Origin: an uncultured Lachnospiraceae bacterium
Lineage (GTDB): Bacteria > Bacillota > Clostridia > Lachnospirales > Lachnospiraceae
Reading direction: 5' to 3'
NCBI GenBank assembly: GCA_910585715.1
Contig: CAJUEX010000041.1
Location: forward strand, 1 to 31,577
Length of the DNA: 31,577 nucleotides
The stretch's first letter is position 1, and each line of letters opens with the position of its first letter. This document shows, in pieces, positions 8,886 to 17,130 of this stretch. The notes below the pieces were generated by a model. It ran no database searches. It was not told the DNA's origin and saw nothing but the letters and a program-made list of their open reading frames with translations. The position numbers were made by a program, and so were the translations under genes.

Positions 8886-8922
8886 TAAAACGTAGGTAAA
8901 AACAGGGAGGTATCGTAAGAAA

Positions 8923-10209
8923 TTGGAAAGCTTAGAGAAAAAATCCATATTTGAATCGGATTTTGATATGGAAAAATATATTGATAAAAGGCTGTTGGAA
9001 ATTGAAAATTTAGAAGAGCGGGTTGCCGCCCGGGCATTGCTGACGGGAGTATTCGGTGAATTATATGAACATATGCGCAGGGAATATGGAAAGCTGGAAT
9101 CTAATATGCAGCAGGAAGAGGAAAATACCACCTTTCATATTTTCATGGGAATCATAAAAAAGGGTCTGTATGATTTGACGGATGAAGCCATGTTCCCCAT
9201 GATTGCAGAGGAACTGGAGCCTACCGGAATCAGCAGTGAGAACATAAGGGAGGCAATGGAAAAGCAGGAACCGGTTCAGTTGTATTCTGTTTTTGTAAAG
9301 GCTGATTATCAGACTGTTTGTAAAATCTGTGAAGCCGGCAGGCAGTTTCCAGCCACTGTCTATACTTCGGAAGGGGAATTTCCGGGGGTGGTTTCCCTGA
9401 AAAAAGCAGACAGATATGAAAAGCTTTTAAAGGAGCTGTACTATTATTTTCAGTTGAACGGAATGTGCTGGAATACAGTATGCACTGCCTATATCAGCAA
9501 AATGCTGGACGTTTTTTTAGAAGAAGCCCAATATCCCAAAGAAGCGGATGTGCTGGAGGTAAAGGTTGACTTTAAGGAATACGAATCCTGTATCTGTTAT
9601 GATTATATACCTTTATGGAATATTAAAAACACCACATTTATAACAGACATGAGGCCGGTGCCATGCGTTGATAAGGTGCATTTTGAGCACTATATTAACG
9701 GATTCAGATTGAATAAGGACTGCCAGTACCTGATTGCAGAGCCGGACAGACATATTCTCCGGGTCCGGCGGCAGGAAGACCTGGTGATTACGTGCCTGGA
9801 ACAGGAGAACGTAAAGTGGAATGTATATCAGATTGCCAGCGTGATAAAAAGAAAATATGAAGAAAAAGTTTTTGAAAGTAAAATCTGTCCCGATGCCAAA
9901 AAGCTGATTCGTACAAAGGCGGCAATTGAACATTATGTGAGCTCCCTTGGTTTTGATCACATAGCGGCTTTGGAAAAAATAGAGATTCTGGAGGCGGACG
10001 CTATAAAAAGTGAGTCTTTTAAAACCTATAATATGAATTCCTTTATTGATGATGAATTCCGTTCCGCCTGCCAAAAGCAGATTCTTAAATTATATTTTAA
10101 ACCAAAAGAACAGGATTACTATTTAAACACGGATATAATGAGTTATCTGGTTTCTCAGTTACAAAGAGAATTAGAGGAATTTCATTGTATTGGCATGTTA
10201 GTGCCGTAG
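8923..10209 (+). CDS. 428-aa protein of unknown function, possible baseplate component
   Basis: The only start near the ribosome site (GGGAGG at 8905-8910) is TTG at 8923, giving LESLEKKSIFESDFDMEK; the spacing of 12 is slightly long. The first ~55 residues form an amphipathic helix with REYGKLESNM. The middle contains YYYFQLNGMCWNTVCTAYIS, and a segment at about 225-240 reads YIPLWNIKNTTFITDMRPVP. No known catalytic motif, signal peptide or TM segment was found. Soluble, mid-sized, and in a compact operon with VgrG-like spikes, it could be a wedge or adaptor of a baseplate, but I cannot name a family. The stop at 10207-10209 lies just before the next gene's ribosome site. Confidence 0.55.
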   Translation: MESLEKKSIFESDFDMEKYIDKRLLEIENLEERVAARALLTGVFGELYEHMRREYGKLESNMQQEEENTTFHIFMGIIKKGLYDLTDEAMFPMIAEELEPTGISSENIREAMEKQEPVQLYSVFVKADYQTVCKICEAGRQFPATVYTSEGEFPGVVSLKKADRYEKLLKELYYYFQLNGMCWNTVCTAYISKMLDVFLEEAQYPKEADVLEVKVDFKEYESCICYDYIPLWNIKNTTFITDMRPVPCVDKVHFEHYINGFRLNKDCQYLIAEPDRHILRVRRQEDLVITCLEQENVKWNVYQIASVIKRKYEEKVFESKICPDAKKLIRTKAAIEHYVSSLGFDHIAALEKIEILEADAIKSESFKTYNMNSFIDDEFRSACQKQILKLYFKPKEQDYYLNTDIMSYLVSQLQRELEEFHCIGMLVP

Positions 10210-10220
10210 GGGGAGCAGCT

Positions 10221-10904
10221 ATGAATTATTTGTGGGAAAATTTCTTAGATACCAATCAAAAGAATCAGTATGTGAGACAGGCGGAGATTTTCAGTCCTTA
10301 TTTTGAAATTATGGAGGAAAGCATTTCGGATGAAGACAGTACAAAGCAGGGAGGAATTTTAGAATATAACGGAATGTATCGTTTTGGGAAAATTTTTGCC
10401 CCTTTGTATGAAAATAAAAATCCGGGAAGCAGTCAGCCAATAGATTTGTGCTTTGATGTAATTTCCCATTTTCTGGCGGAAATGGATTTGCTCAAAGGCA
10501 TGACAAAGGAAGAATATAAACTGCGAAGCCTTATGGAAGAAATCATAAGCGGGGGCTATGGCAGGGAAAACGGAGAAATATTCCGGCAGCTGGATGTTTT
10601 TAAGCAGTATAAAATATGCCATTATATGAAACTTATAGAAAATGCCGGCGCATCCCCTGCCATATTTGCCAGATGTGTCACGGACCTGTTGGAAAAGGGA
10701 ACCGTCTATGCCAATAAAATCCAGTCCCGGACAATCATGGTATATGTGGGCTGCAGCTGTAATAAAGAGGATGACAGACTGCTGGAGCTGTTACAGCACT
10801 TGTTCCTGCCCCTGTCCTTTCAGGTACAGATTTTTTGGGAGCATCATTTTGGGCTGGTGGATAAAAATGAAACACTCCAATATGAGAACATACAAATTAT
10901 TTAG
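10221..10904 (+). CDS. 227-aa protein of unknown function
   Basis: The start at 10221 (MNYLWENFLDTNQKNQYVRQ) is preferred to the upstream in-frame TTG/ATG codons because TAGGGGGAGCAGCT sits directly before it. The protein is soluble and acidic in its first half. Its end, LFLPLSFQVQIFWEHHFGLV then NETLQYENIQI, has a hydrophobic strand-rich tail with a His pair. No enzyme motif can be assigned; the HH pair alone is not evidence for an enzyme. It lies 11 bases after the 428-aa gene and 13 bases before the first VgrG-like gene, so it belongs to the operon and probably to the same complex. Confidence 0.55.
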   Translation: MNYLWENFLDTNQKNQYVRQAEIFSPYFEIMEESISDEDSTKQGGILEYNGMYRFGKIFAPLYENKNPGSSQPIDLCFDVISHFLAEMDLLKGMTKEEYKLRSLMEEIISGGYGRENGEIFRQLDVFKQYKICHYMKLIENAGASPAIFARCVTDLLEKGTVYANKIQSRTIMVYVGCSCNKEDDRLLELLQHLFLPLSFQVQIFWEHHFGLVDKNETLQYENIQII

Positions 10905-10917
10905 GGGGGAATAAACA

Positions 10918-12186
10918 TTGGGTGGTACGATAACAAATGAAGATATTAAAATAGAAGGAATTACATACCAGCATATTATTTCTGTAGAAATAAATCAATT
11001 CATAGGACAGCATGGAGAAGCAGATTTAAAACTGGAAGTAGAGCCTTCTGTGGGAACCGCCCTGGCAAGCGGTGTGGAGGTTCATCGGTATGTGAGTATT
11101 ATAGCAGAGAATCATGGGCAGCCTCAGGTGATTTTCTGCGGTGTAATTGCAAATGCGGGCATGAGTGCAGAATATGATTACCCTGTTCTTTGTGTAAAAT
11201 TACTATCTACCAGTTATCTGCTGGATAAGGAAAAGCGGAGCCGCTCCTATCAGATTAAATCATGGACCCATGAGCAGGTAATGAATATGGCGGTGGAAAA
11301 TAAGGCTGTCATATATTTTAAAGCCACGGACAGCCCTATAGGGGGATGGATTCTTCAAAATAACGAGACGAACTGGGAATTTATAAAAAGAATGGCATCC
11401 AGATGCAAGGCAGTGGTAACAGTGGATGTAACCCAGAAGCAGCCTACGCTTACTATTGGAATCCCCAATATGCTGCTGACAGGAGGCATTGGAAAGTCCC
11501 GGGACGGAAATCTTGTGAAAAATTCAAAAACAGTTTTGAGACGCGGAGAGCTGGTTACTACCCCTTCTTATGGAAAAGCAAAGGATTTTACCAATACACC
11601 TTATCATAATCCCCTGTCAGAAGGACTGATGCTTACCGGGGTCGTACAGGATGTACAAAAAGAAAAAGTAAAGGTATTTTTTGACTCCATAGATTCAGAA
11701 TATGATTCCGGTACAGACAACTGGTTTGAATATGCCACACCCTTTGCCACAAACGGAGGAGAGTATGGCAGCGGCTTTTACTGGATGCCGGAAAAAGGTG
11801 ACCGGGTAAGGGTATTTCTGCCTACGGCGGAAGAAGCGGCAGCTTTTGCCTTTGGCTCCGTAAGCGTATCGCCTCTTGACAATCCGGCAGAGGCAAAATG
11901 GCGCGTGCCCAATGGGCAGGAAATCCTGTTTACCGAAGACGGAATCCGCATTACCTGTCAGGAAAGCTCCATTTATATAGACTTAAACATTAACTCCCCT
12001 ATTGGAATATCCGTATTCAGCGACCAGAATATCAATATTGAAGAAGCGGAAACGATTCGGATAGAGGGAGATGAAGGGGTCACGTTATTTGCGGATAACA
12101 AGGTATCCCTTTACAGCAGTGAGACAAACGTAGAGTTTGATAAGGATATGATTGTATTTAAGGCGGAGAAATTCCATATCAACTAA
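10918..12186 (+). CDS. VgrG/gp27-gp5-like spike protein 1
   Basis: 422 aa. A TTG start at 10918 is used because AGGGGGGAATAAACA lies immediately upstream and no better start fits. The N-terminal gp27-like part (about 1-235) has paired beta-barrel hallmarks: a distinctive VEINQFIGQHGEADLKLEV, an FCGVIANAG strand-turn, and the helix segment NNETNWEFIKRMASRCKAVV, where a W-E/A-F-I/L-x-R-M/I motif is typical of VgrG and phage late-control D proteins. A gp5-type OB fold follows (about 238-330): LTGVVQDVQKEKVKVFF, then WFEYATPFA and GFYWMPEKGDRVRVFLPT. The tail (about 355-422) is a run of short alternating strands (ISVFSDQNINIEEAETIRIE) like the spike needle. It would trimerise as the spike on a tube tip. 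It is clearly paralogous to the 438-aa protein and to the N-terminus of the giant Rhs. Confidence 0.88.
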   Translation: MGGTITNEDIKIEGITYQHIISVEINQFIGQHGEADLKLEVEPSVGTALASGVEVHRYVSIIAENHGQPQVIFCGVIANAGMSAEYDYPVLCVKLLSTSYLLDKEKRSRSYQIKSWTHEQVMNMAVENKAVIYFKATDSPIGGWILQNNETNWEFIKRMASRCKAVVTVDVTQKQPTLTIGIPNMLLTGGIGKSRDGNLVKNSKTVLRRGELVTTPSYGKAKDFTNTPYHNPLSEGLMLTGVVQDVQKEKVKVFFDSIDSEYDSGTDNWFEYATPFATNGGEYGSGFYWMPEKGDRVRVFLPTAEEAAAFAFGSVSVSPLDNPAEAKWRVPNGQEILFTEDGIRITCQESSIYIDLNINSPIGISVFSDQNINIEEAETIRIEGDEGVTLFADNKVSLYSSETNVEFDKDMIVFKAEKFHIN

Positions 12187-12202
12187 AAGGAGGTGAAATG
12201 GC

Positions 12203-12838
12203 ATGAGTTATCAGGATGAAGAAAGAATAAAGGCAAAAAAGCAGTTGGAGGAAATGGAAGAGCAGGCGAGAAAGGAGGCGGAATCAAAGGAAGAAGCAAA
12301 GCAGTCCATATATGATGAATATGTATGCTTTGAGGAAAAACAGTTTACCTTTGAAAGAAGGCTGGTAGGGGAGCTTCCGGTGAGCATTTATATGCCAAAG
12401 GATTTTCGGCTTATGACTCCGGAGGAAAAGGATATTGTCTTTGCAAGGACCAAACCCCCTAAATATGCTTATTTCGGCGATGGCATTCCCTTTAGCATGG
12501 CGGTTAATGTGACGGAAAGCCCTCTAAAGAATGAGCAGGTGAAAACATTCTTAAATTATAGCTCCAAAATCATTGAAAATATGGTCCCGAAAGCAAAGGT
12601 ACTAAGAACCTATATGGCAGGGGAAGAGGAATTTCTTGTAGGAAATGCAGAATTTCTTTCCATGGGCTTTGACGGGATGATTTATAACCTTATGCTGTTT
12701 GCAAGCGTGGAGGAAAAGCTTTTGGTAATTGACATAAGCTTTGAAAACAAGGAAAAGAAAAAATTGTTGCCCCTGATGAAAGAAATAGCAGGGTCATTAA
12801 AAGCAGAGGTGATAGAAGATGAGTCAGATTACGTATGA
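12203..12838 (+). CDS. DUF1795/DcrB-like protein, candidate effector chaperone
   Basis: 211 aa with a perfect AAGGAGGTG site. Residues 1-35 are a charged coiled-coil-like helix (KKQLEEMEEQARKEAESKEE). Then follows an alpha/beta domain with VSIYMPKDFRLMTPEEKDIV, IPFSMAVNVTESPL, and a final strand-helix LLVIDISFENKEKKKLLPL ending in a helix with GSLKAEV. This order, an opening strand with a 'P-x-x-F' turn and a terminal ...I...S-L helix, is that of the DUF1795/DcrB/PsbP-like fold. Eag chaperones of T6SS prePAAR-Rhs effectors belong to this fold and protect their transmembrane segments. Here the Rhs fusion also has a hydrophobic region, so an Eag-like role is an attractive inference. The gene lies between two VgrG-like genes and overlaps the second by 20 bases. 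Confidence 0.6.
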   Translation: MSYQDEERIKAKKQLEEMEEQARKEAESKEEAKQSIYDEYVCFEEKQFTFERRLVGELPVSIYMPKDFRLMTPEEKDIVFARTKPPKYAYFGDGIPFSMAVNVTESPLKNEQVKTFLNYSSKIIENMVPKAKVLRTYMAGEEEFLVGNAEFLSMGFDGMIYNLMLFASVEEKLLVIDISFENKEKKKLLPLMKEIAGSLKAEVIEDESDYV

Positions 12839-14135
12839 AACATTAAAAACAGAAGGCCTGCCTGTTTCACATATTACCGGGCTGGAAATCCATCAGCAAA
12901 TCAATGAACACGGAAGAGCGGTAATTTATGGAGAGGCTCCCCCGGAAACAGCCAGAAAATTTATGGGACAGGCTACGGAGAAAATGGCAATTCGTATTAA
13001 GCACCTTGACAAGACTCTTTTTTGCGGAATACTGGAGGATTTGTCTGTTCAATATCAAAACGATTATGCCGTACTGTGCGCAAAGCTGGTTTCCACCACC
13101 CGGGCGTTGGACTGTAATATACAAAGCCATAGCTACCAATGCACACAGGCAACCTATAAAAGCATTATGGAAAAATCCACCTGCGGCGGGGGAGATATAG
13201 TTTTTCACATACAGGATAAGCCTGTGGGGAAAATGATCATGCAATATAGGGAAACCGCATGGGCATTTATAAAAAGAATGGCGGCGGAATGCGGTACATT
13301 TATTGTTGCCGATATTACAGCCCAAAAGCCCTCTATAACTGTGGGAGACAGGGGAGAGGCTGCATTTCAGGATGTGCCCAGGCAAAAGGGAAACGGTTTT
13401 GAATCAGGGGAAACGGATGATTTTATCTTTGCGGGGTCAAAGAAAAACGGTCAGGTGATTATCAGCGTGTATTCCGTATTAAAGGCGGGGGTATTAAAAA
13501 CCACCTATGAGACGAGAGAAACAGAAAGAGTAAAGGCAGCGGTTATAAGCATGAGCCAGTCTAATCAGCCGTCTTTTGCCGGAAAGATTTTTCCCGCCAC
13601 GGTAAAGAATGTAAAAAAAGACCTTATACAGGCGCACCTGATTACTGTCGACCGGGAATTTGATGGAGGAGGAGACTGGTGGTTTCCATATTCCACCCTT
13701 TATTCATCCAGCCAGAATGAAGCAGGTATCTATTGCATGCCAAAGGAAGGAGACCCGGTACGGATATTTTTCCCTACCAACGAAGCAAAAGATAGTTTTG
13801 CGGCAAGTTCTAAAACCGTGCGGGGAAACCGCAGCGACAAAGAGGAAAAATGTTTCCGGACCCAGTCGGGAATGGAAGTCCTTTTCGCAAAAAAGGGTCT
13901 GTTTATAAGCTGCAAAGGAAAAAAAGTATATATCAATCTGGATAAAGAAAAAGGAATAGAGCTTAAGGCAAATACATCCATCACCATGTATACGGCAAAA
14001 AATTTCGGAATCATGGCATATGAGAATTTAAAAGTCACATCAAAAAGCAATATATTTATCGGAACGCCGGGTTCCTATATGTCTATTGAAGAAGACGGGG
14101 TAACCACAATGGCGCCTAAAATATTTGTAAAATAG
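12819..14135 (+). CDS. VgrG/gp27-gp5-like spike protein 2
   Basis: 438 aa, overlapping the DcrB-like gene by 20 bases with its GAGGTGAT site inside that gene. The same domain order as spike 1 is visible: gp27-like part with LEIHQQINEHGRAVIYGE, LFCGILEDLSVQYQNDYAV and the helix ETAWAFIKRMAAECGTFIV; then an OB fold from about residue 253 (IFPATVKNVKKDLIQAHLI, then WWFPYSTLYSSS and YCMPKEGDPVRIFFPT); then a strand-rich tail ending TSKSNIFIGTPGSYMSIEED. Identity to spike 1 is evident but far from complete, so the duplication is old. Having two stand-alone spikes plus a third fused to Rhs suggests heterotrimers or separate spikes for different cargo. Cytosolic assembly is assumed; there is no signal peptide. 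Confidence 0.87.
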   Translation: MSQITYETLKTEGLPVSHITGLEIHQQINEHGRAVIYGEAPPETARKFMGQATEKMAIRIKHLDKTLFCGILEDLSVQYQNDYAVLCAKLVSTTRALDCNIQSHSYQCTQATYKSIMEKSTCGGGDIVFHIQDKPVGKMIMQYRETAWAFIKRMAAECGTFIVADITAQKPSITVGDRGEAAFQDVPRQKGNGFESGETDDFIFAGSKKNGQVIISVYSVLKAGVLKTTYETRETERVKAAVISMSQSNQPSFAGKIFPATVKNVKKDLIQAHLITVDREFDGGGDWWFPYSTLYSSSQNEAGIYCMPKEGDPVRIFFPTNEAKDSFAASSKTVRGNRSDKEEKCFRTQSGMEVLFAKKGLFISCKGKKVYINLDKEKGIELKANTSITMYTAKNFGIMAYENLKVTSKSNIFIGTPGSYMSIEEDGVTTMAPKIFVK

Positions 14136-14145
14136 AGGATGCAGT

Positions 14146-15204
14146 ATGAACGAAAACATAAGACAGGAATATGTGGAAAAATTTAAAAACGGTCCCTTTG
14201 AGGAAATTTCCGGGGAGTTTCGGAATACATGGGCAAAAAGCATGGCGAAAAACCGGGAAATGCTGCTTGTGCAGATAAAAAGGCAGTTAAGGGCTATGCT
14301 GCGGGAGCTTTTAAAAATACAGACGGTGGAAGCGCTGGTGGCAGGCTGTGTGGAAATATCGCTCCTTAGAAGCTCCTTTTACTTAAAAGAACCCCGGCTT
14401 TCCATCGAAATCTATGACCAGAAACAAAGTCTGGGCAATTGTATTCTGGAATCCGGACTGGCGCTCCCATTTCTTTATGAGCTGTGGCAGGATTATTATG
14501 AAAAACTGAAAAAGGAAAGCACGTCCCTTGAGTGGGCAAGATTCATTACTGATGAAGTGATTTATACACTTATGCAGGAGTCTTTGGACCATATGGCTAT
14601 GGGTATGGCATTTTTGATGAAATATAATCTGGAAGAATGCCATGAATGGAAGGAGCTTAAAGAGCTGGAAAAAACAGAGCTGTTTTTTATTTCAGCAGGA
14701 GATTACAGGAACTGGCAGAAAATTGTCTTTGCCGTAAGGGAGCCCTTTGACATATTTATTCAGGATGAAGAGATGTCCCGGCGGTACGGCAGGTTTAAAA
14801 ATCAGGTTTATTATCGTAAGGAAATAGAGGCAATGGATTTAAAAGGCTCTTGTTTTTTGGAATGCCGGTTCCGGTATTGCGCATTGGAGGATATTTATTT
14901 CAATGACTGTACTTTTGTGCAATGCGAATTTGTCAATACTTCCTTTAAGCAGATTCATATGCCGGGTACCGTGTTTGCCGGATGCAGCTTTACCAACTGC
15001 ACCTTTGAACATATGGAATGGCAGGCAGCCTATGATTTTACAGCAGAAGAAATAGAAGACTGCTACCGGATAACAACCTTTCAGGAATGCAAATTTCTTG
15101 ACTGCGGCATGGAAGAAAGGGATTTGGAAGGCTGTCATATAGTGAATACCCGCTTTGAAAAAAATGGAGAAAACATAGAAAAATCGCAGATAAAGGAAGG
15201 GTAA
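14146..15204 (+). CDS. Pentapeptide-repeat protein with helical N-terminal domain
   Basis: 352 aa with GAGGATGCAGT before the ATG. The N-terminal ~225 residues are helical (IKRQLRAMLRELLKIQ) and include a segment, SLEWARFITDEVIYTLMQE. From about residue 230 there are pentapeptide-like units of the A(D/N)LXX-type, many with Cys and Phe at the central sites: GSCFLECRFRYC, DCTFVQCEFVNTSF, TVFAGCSFTNCTF, later FQECKFLDC and DLEGCHIVNTRF. These form a quadrilateral beta-helix. Proteins of this kind occur with VgrG/PAAR effectors as adaptors or effectors. The 13-base gap to the next gene and the same strand place it in the spike operon. Its precise partner is unknown. Confidence 0.72.
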   Translation: MNENIRQEYVEKFKNGPFEEISGEFRNTWAKSMAKNREMLLVQIKRQLRAMLRELLKIQTVEALVAGCVEISLLRSSFYLKEPRLSIEIYDQKQSLGNCILESGLALPFLYELWQDYYEKLKKESTSLEWARFITDEVIYTLMQESLDHMAMGMAFLMKYNLEECHEWKELKELEKTELFFISAGDYRNWQKIVFAVREPFDIFIQDEEMSRRYGRFKNQVYYRKEIEAMDLKGSCFLECRFRYCALEDIYFNDCTFVQCEFVNTSFKQIHMPGTVFAGCSFTNCTFEHMEWQAAYDFTAEEIEDCYRITTFQECKFLDCGMEERDLEGCHIVNTRFEKNGENIEKSQIKEG

Positions 15205-15216
15205 AGGAAAGAATTT

Positions 15217-15744
15217 ATGGAATATTTTCGTTTGATAACAAATAATAGTATGAAAGAACCCATTAAGGCAGGGGGACTTGATACCGGGTATTATAAGCCC
15301 AATATTACCATAGAGGAATTTGCCCGTATTCCGAAAGCGATGGTTTCCTATTATGACTATAAGGAAGAGCTGGAATTTCCGGACTATGTGGCTTTGCCGG
15401 TTCCGTTGTTTTCCACAAAGCTTAGAGACACCCTGCAGATATATGATGAAGAAATACAATATAAGCCGGTTTGCTATTTTGCAAAACAGCTGGAAATAAA
15501 AAAGTCCCTGCTGTACTGGTTCCTTTATTTGAAGCAATTGGATTGTCTTCATGAAACCTGTGTAAAAAACCCAAACGGAAGCATTGGAAAGCTTGTTTTA
15601 GACAGGCATAAAATCATGGGACAGGATATTTTCCGTATACAGGGAATTCTGGAAAATAAGATAATAATTTCCCTGCCGGTTGCAGAAAGCATTTTGCGCA
15701 GAAGGTTGTACGGCATTGGATTTGAGAAAGTGGAGGTAATATAA
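15217..15744 (+). CDS. DUF1629/Imm11-like protein
   Basis: 175 aa with AAAGGAAAG before the ATG. The C-terminal 40 residues, GQDIFRIQGILENKIIISLP followed by AESILRRRLYGIGFEKVEVI, match the ending of the Imm11/DUF1629 family, where a strand 'DIF.v....' is followed by '(I/V)S..l...l...gi.G(I/F)xFxxV'. The first half carries the two-strand segment EEFARIPKAMVSYYDYKEEL and PDYVALPVPLFSTKLRDTL. Imm11-type genes often sit beside DUF4280 PAAR-like genes in Clostridia and in proteobacterial T6SS loci, which is so here: its stop directly abuts the DUF4280 start. It may be an immunity protein or a structural adaptor for the tip, and the sequence cannot tell these apart. Confidence 0.6.
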   Translation: MEYFRLITNNSMKEPIKAGGLDTGYYKPNITIEEFARIPKAMVSYYDYKEELEFPDYVALPVPLFSTKLRDTLQIYDEEIQYKPVCYFAKQLEIKKSLLYWFLYLKQLDCLHETCVKNPNGSIGKLVLDRHKIMGQDIFRIQGILENKIIISLPVAESILRRRLYGIGFEKVEVI

Positions 15745-16209
15745 ATGAGTGAAAAAAGCTATGTAACAAGATTGAGAAAAGCCAAATGCAGCATGGGAAC
15801 TATGGAAAACTATCTGAACGTAAAAAAGGACCATGGAATCATATGGGAAAAAGGCTGTGAACCGGGAGATGCCTGCAATGACAAACAACCTTTTATGAAT
15901 GCCAATGATATTGTTCCCGATGAAAATATCGTTCATTTTGGGAGATGCAATTCTAATGAAAATCCCGGGAACAAATTTGATTTGGAGGAAATTGTAATGG
16001 GAAGCCTGATTCCGGGAAGCATTTTCTTGAAAGAGCTGATAGGATGCGGCGGCTGCAAATGCAGGCCAATGACCTTTAAATGCTGGGTAAACGGGGATAA
16101 AAATCATATGATTGAAGGCGCTCCCAGCCTGACGGATGATAGCGTGCTGATGTGCAGATATGGAGGATGTATTACTATATGTGAAGAGGAACAGGAAGGG
16201 GAGCAATAA
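15745..16209 (+). CDS. DUF4280 PAAR-like tip protein
   Basis: 154 aa; the ATG directly follows the previous stop, with GGAGG about 8 bases upstream. Features of DUF4280 are all visible: an N-terminal KCSMGTMENYLNV segment, an ANDIVPDENIVHFGRCNS motif (about 53-70), a Cys cluster CGGCKCRP (about 101-108) with KCWVNGD, and the terminal EGAPSLTDDSVLMCRYGGCI (about 124-143), which resembles the Gly/Ser/Cys-rich PAAR ending. In T6SS and phage-like systems PAAR proteins cap the VgrG spike, often with a metal ion held by Cys/His. Its place beside VgrG-like genes supports a tip role. The loop between about 70 and 100 is longer than in minimal PAAR proteins. Confidence 0.88.
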   Translation: MSEKSYVTRLRKAKCSMGTMENYLNVKKDHGIIWEKGCEPGDACNDKQPFMNANDIVPDENIVHFGRCNSNENPGNKFDLEEIVMGSLIPGSIFLKELIGCGGCKCRPMTFKCWVNGDKNHMIEGAPSLTDDSVLMCRYGGCITICEEEQEGEQ

Positions 16210-16212
16210 GAG

Positions 16213-16935
16213 ATGTATTATATAGCAACACGAATGGAATTTATAATTTCCTTTCTGCTTGCAGCATTAGCCACATGGCTTATAGTGTTTGTGCCGCCGT
16301 ATGAAAAGTGGGTGTATGAAAAGACTCCGGCGGTGTCGCAGGAGGATATTATGAGTAGTTCTCGAGGGAGTACAGGATATAAAGCAGGTGAGGGCATACC
16401 AGTGGCAAAGACTTATGATGAAATGTCAACAGAAGAAAGCTGGATATATTTTACTATGGAAATTAATAGTAATCAACTGTTGCCAACGGGAATTTATAAA
16501 AGGGTAGAAGGTAGTATTAGTAAATATGAGACCAATAAAAGAAAAGTGGCATTATGCAGAAATAGATATATTTATGCACAATTTTATATTCTTACTTTAG
16601 AAGATGGGAAAAAAATACCTATCTTAATAGATGATAAAGAAATGAAAAAAGATATTATAATAAAACTTCCTATTTGTAGCCTTGATTCAGGTTATGGTTT
16701 AGCTGAGTATTATTATGAAAGAGGTTGTGACAAAAGTATAGTAGAAAAATTATATGAGGTAGATGCCTATGGACCTTTTATAAATGCTATAAATGCCTAT
16801 GCAAATGGAGAAGAAATGAAAAAATTCCGCTCGAATCAGACCACAGCGGCAATTATTGTATTTTTAGTTGTTCTATTTGGAAGTGTCACGTTACTTTTTC
16901 TTATAAGTAAAGCAATGGGAAAAAACAATAAATGA
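16213..16935 (+). CDS. Two-TM protein of unknown function, duplicate copy 1
   Basis: 240 aa with GGGGAGCAATAAG upstream of the ATG and a 3-base gap from the DUF4280 gene. One hydrophobic helix is at the start (FIISFLLAALATWLIVFVPP, about 11-30) and one near the end (IIVFLVVLFGSVTLLFLISK, about 214-233). They flank an about 180-residue extracellular or cytosolic domain with YAQFYILTLEDGKKIPILID. It is about two-thirds identical to the next gene; the termini are nearly identical and the middle has drifted. Being inserted between the PAAR-like gene and the Rhs fusion, it may bridge effector and membrane, possibly as a receptor, immunity or anchor. I cannot assign a family with confidence. Confidence 0.62.
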   Translation: MYYIATRMEFIISFLLAALATWLIVFVPPYEKWVYEKTPAVSQEDIMSSSRGSTGYKAGEGIPVAKTYDEMSTEESWIYFTMEINSNQLLPTGIYKRVEGSISKYETNKRKVALCRNRYIYAQFYILTLEDGKKIPILIDDKEMKKDIIIKLPICSLDSGYGLAEYYYERGCDKSIVEKLYEVDAYGPFINAINAYANGEEMKKFRSNQTTAAIIVFLVVLFGSVTLLFLISKAMGKNNK

Positions 16936-17130
16936 GAAATGAAAACCATTAAAAAATAATATAGAAATTTAATAATATACATAAGATGGAAAGTTATTAA
17001 TAAGTAAAATGCATTTAAGTGAGAAAACTTCATTTTTAGATAAGCAAACAATTCAACATATTATCATAAAAAGAATGTTAGCAAAAAAAAATAAGAAGAA
17101 AGGGGATATTCAATCATATTTTAAAAAAAT
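16936..17130 (+). other. AT-rich spacer between duplicated genes
   Basis: About 195 bases with no gene or clear hairpin. It starts with AATGAGAAATGAAA, the same bases that follow the second duplicate at 17884-17900, so the spacer begins at the duplication edge. A purine-rich AAGAAGAAAGGGG stretch at about 17092-17104 is too far from the next ATG to be its ribosome site at normal spacing. Confidence 0.5.
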
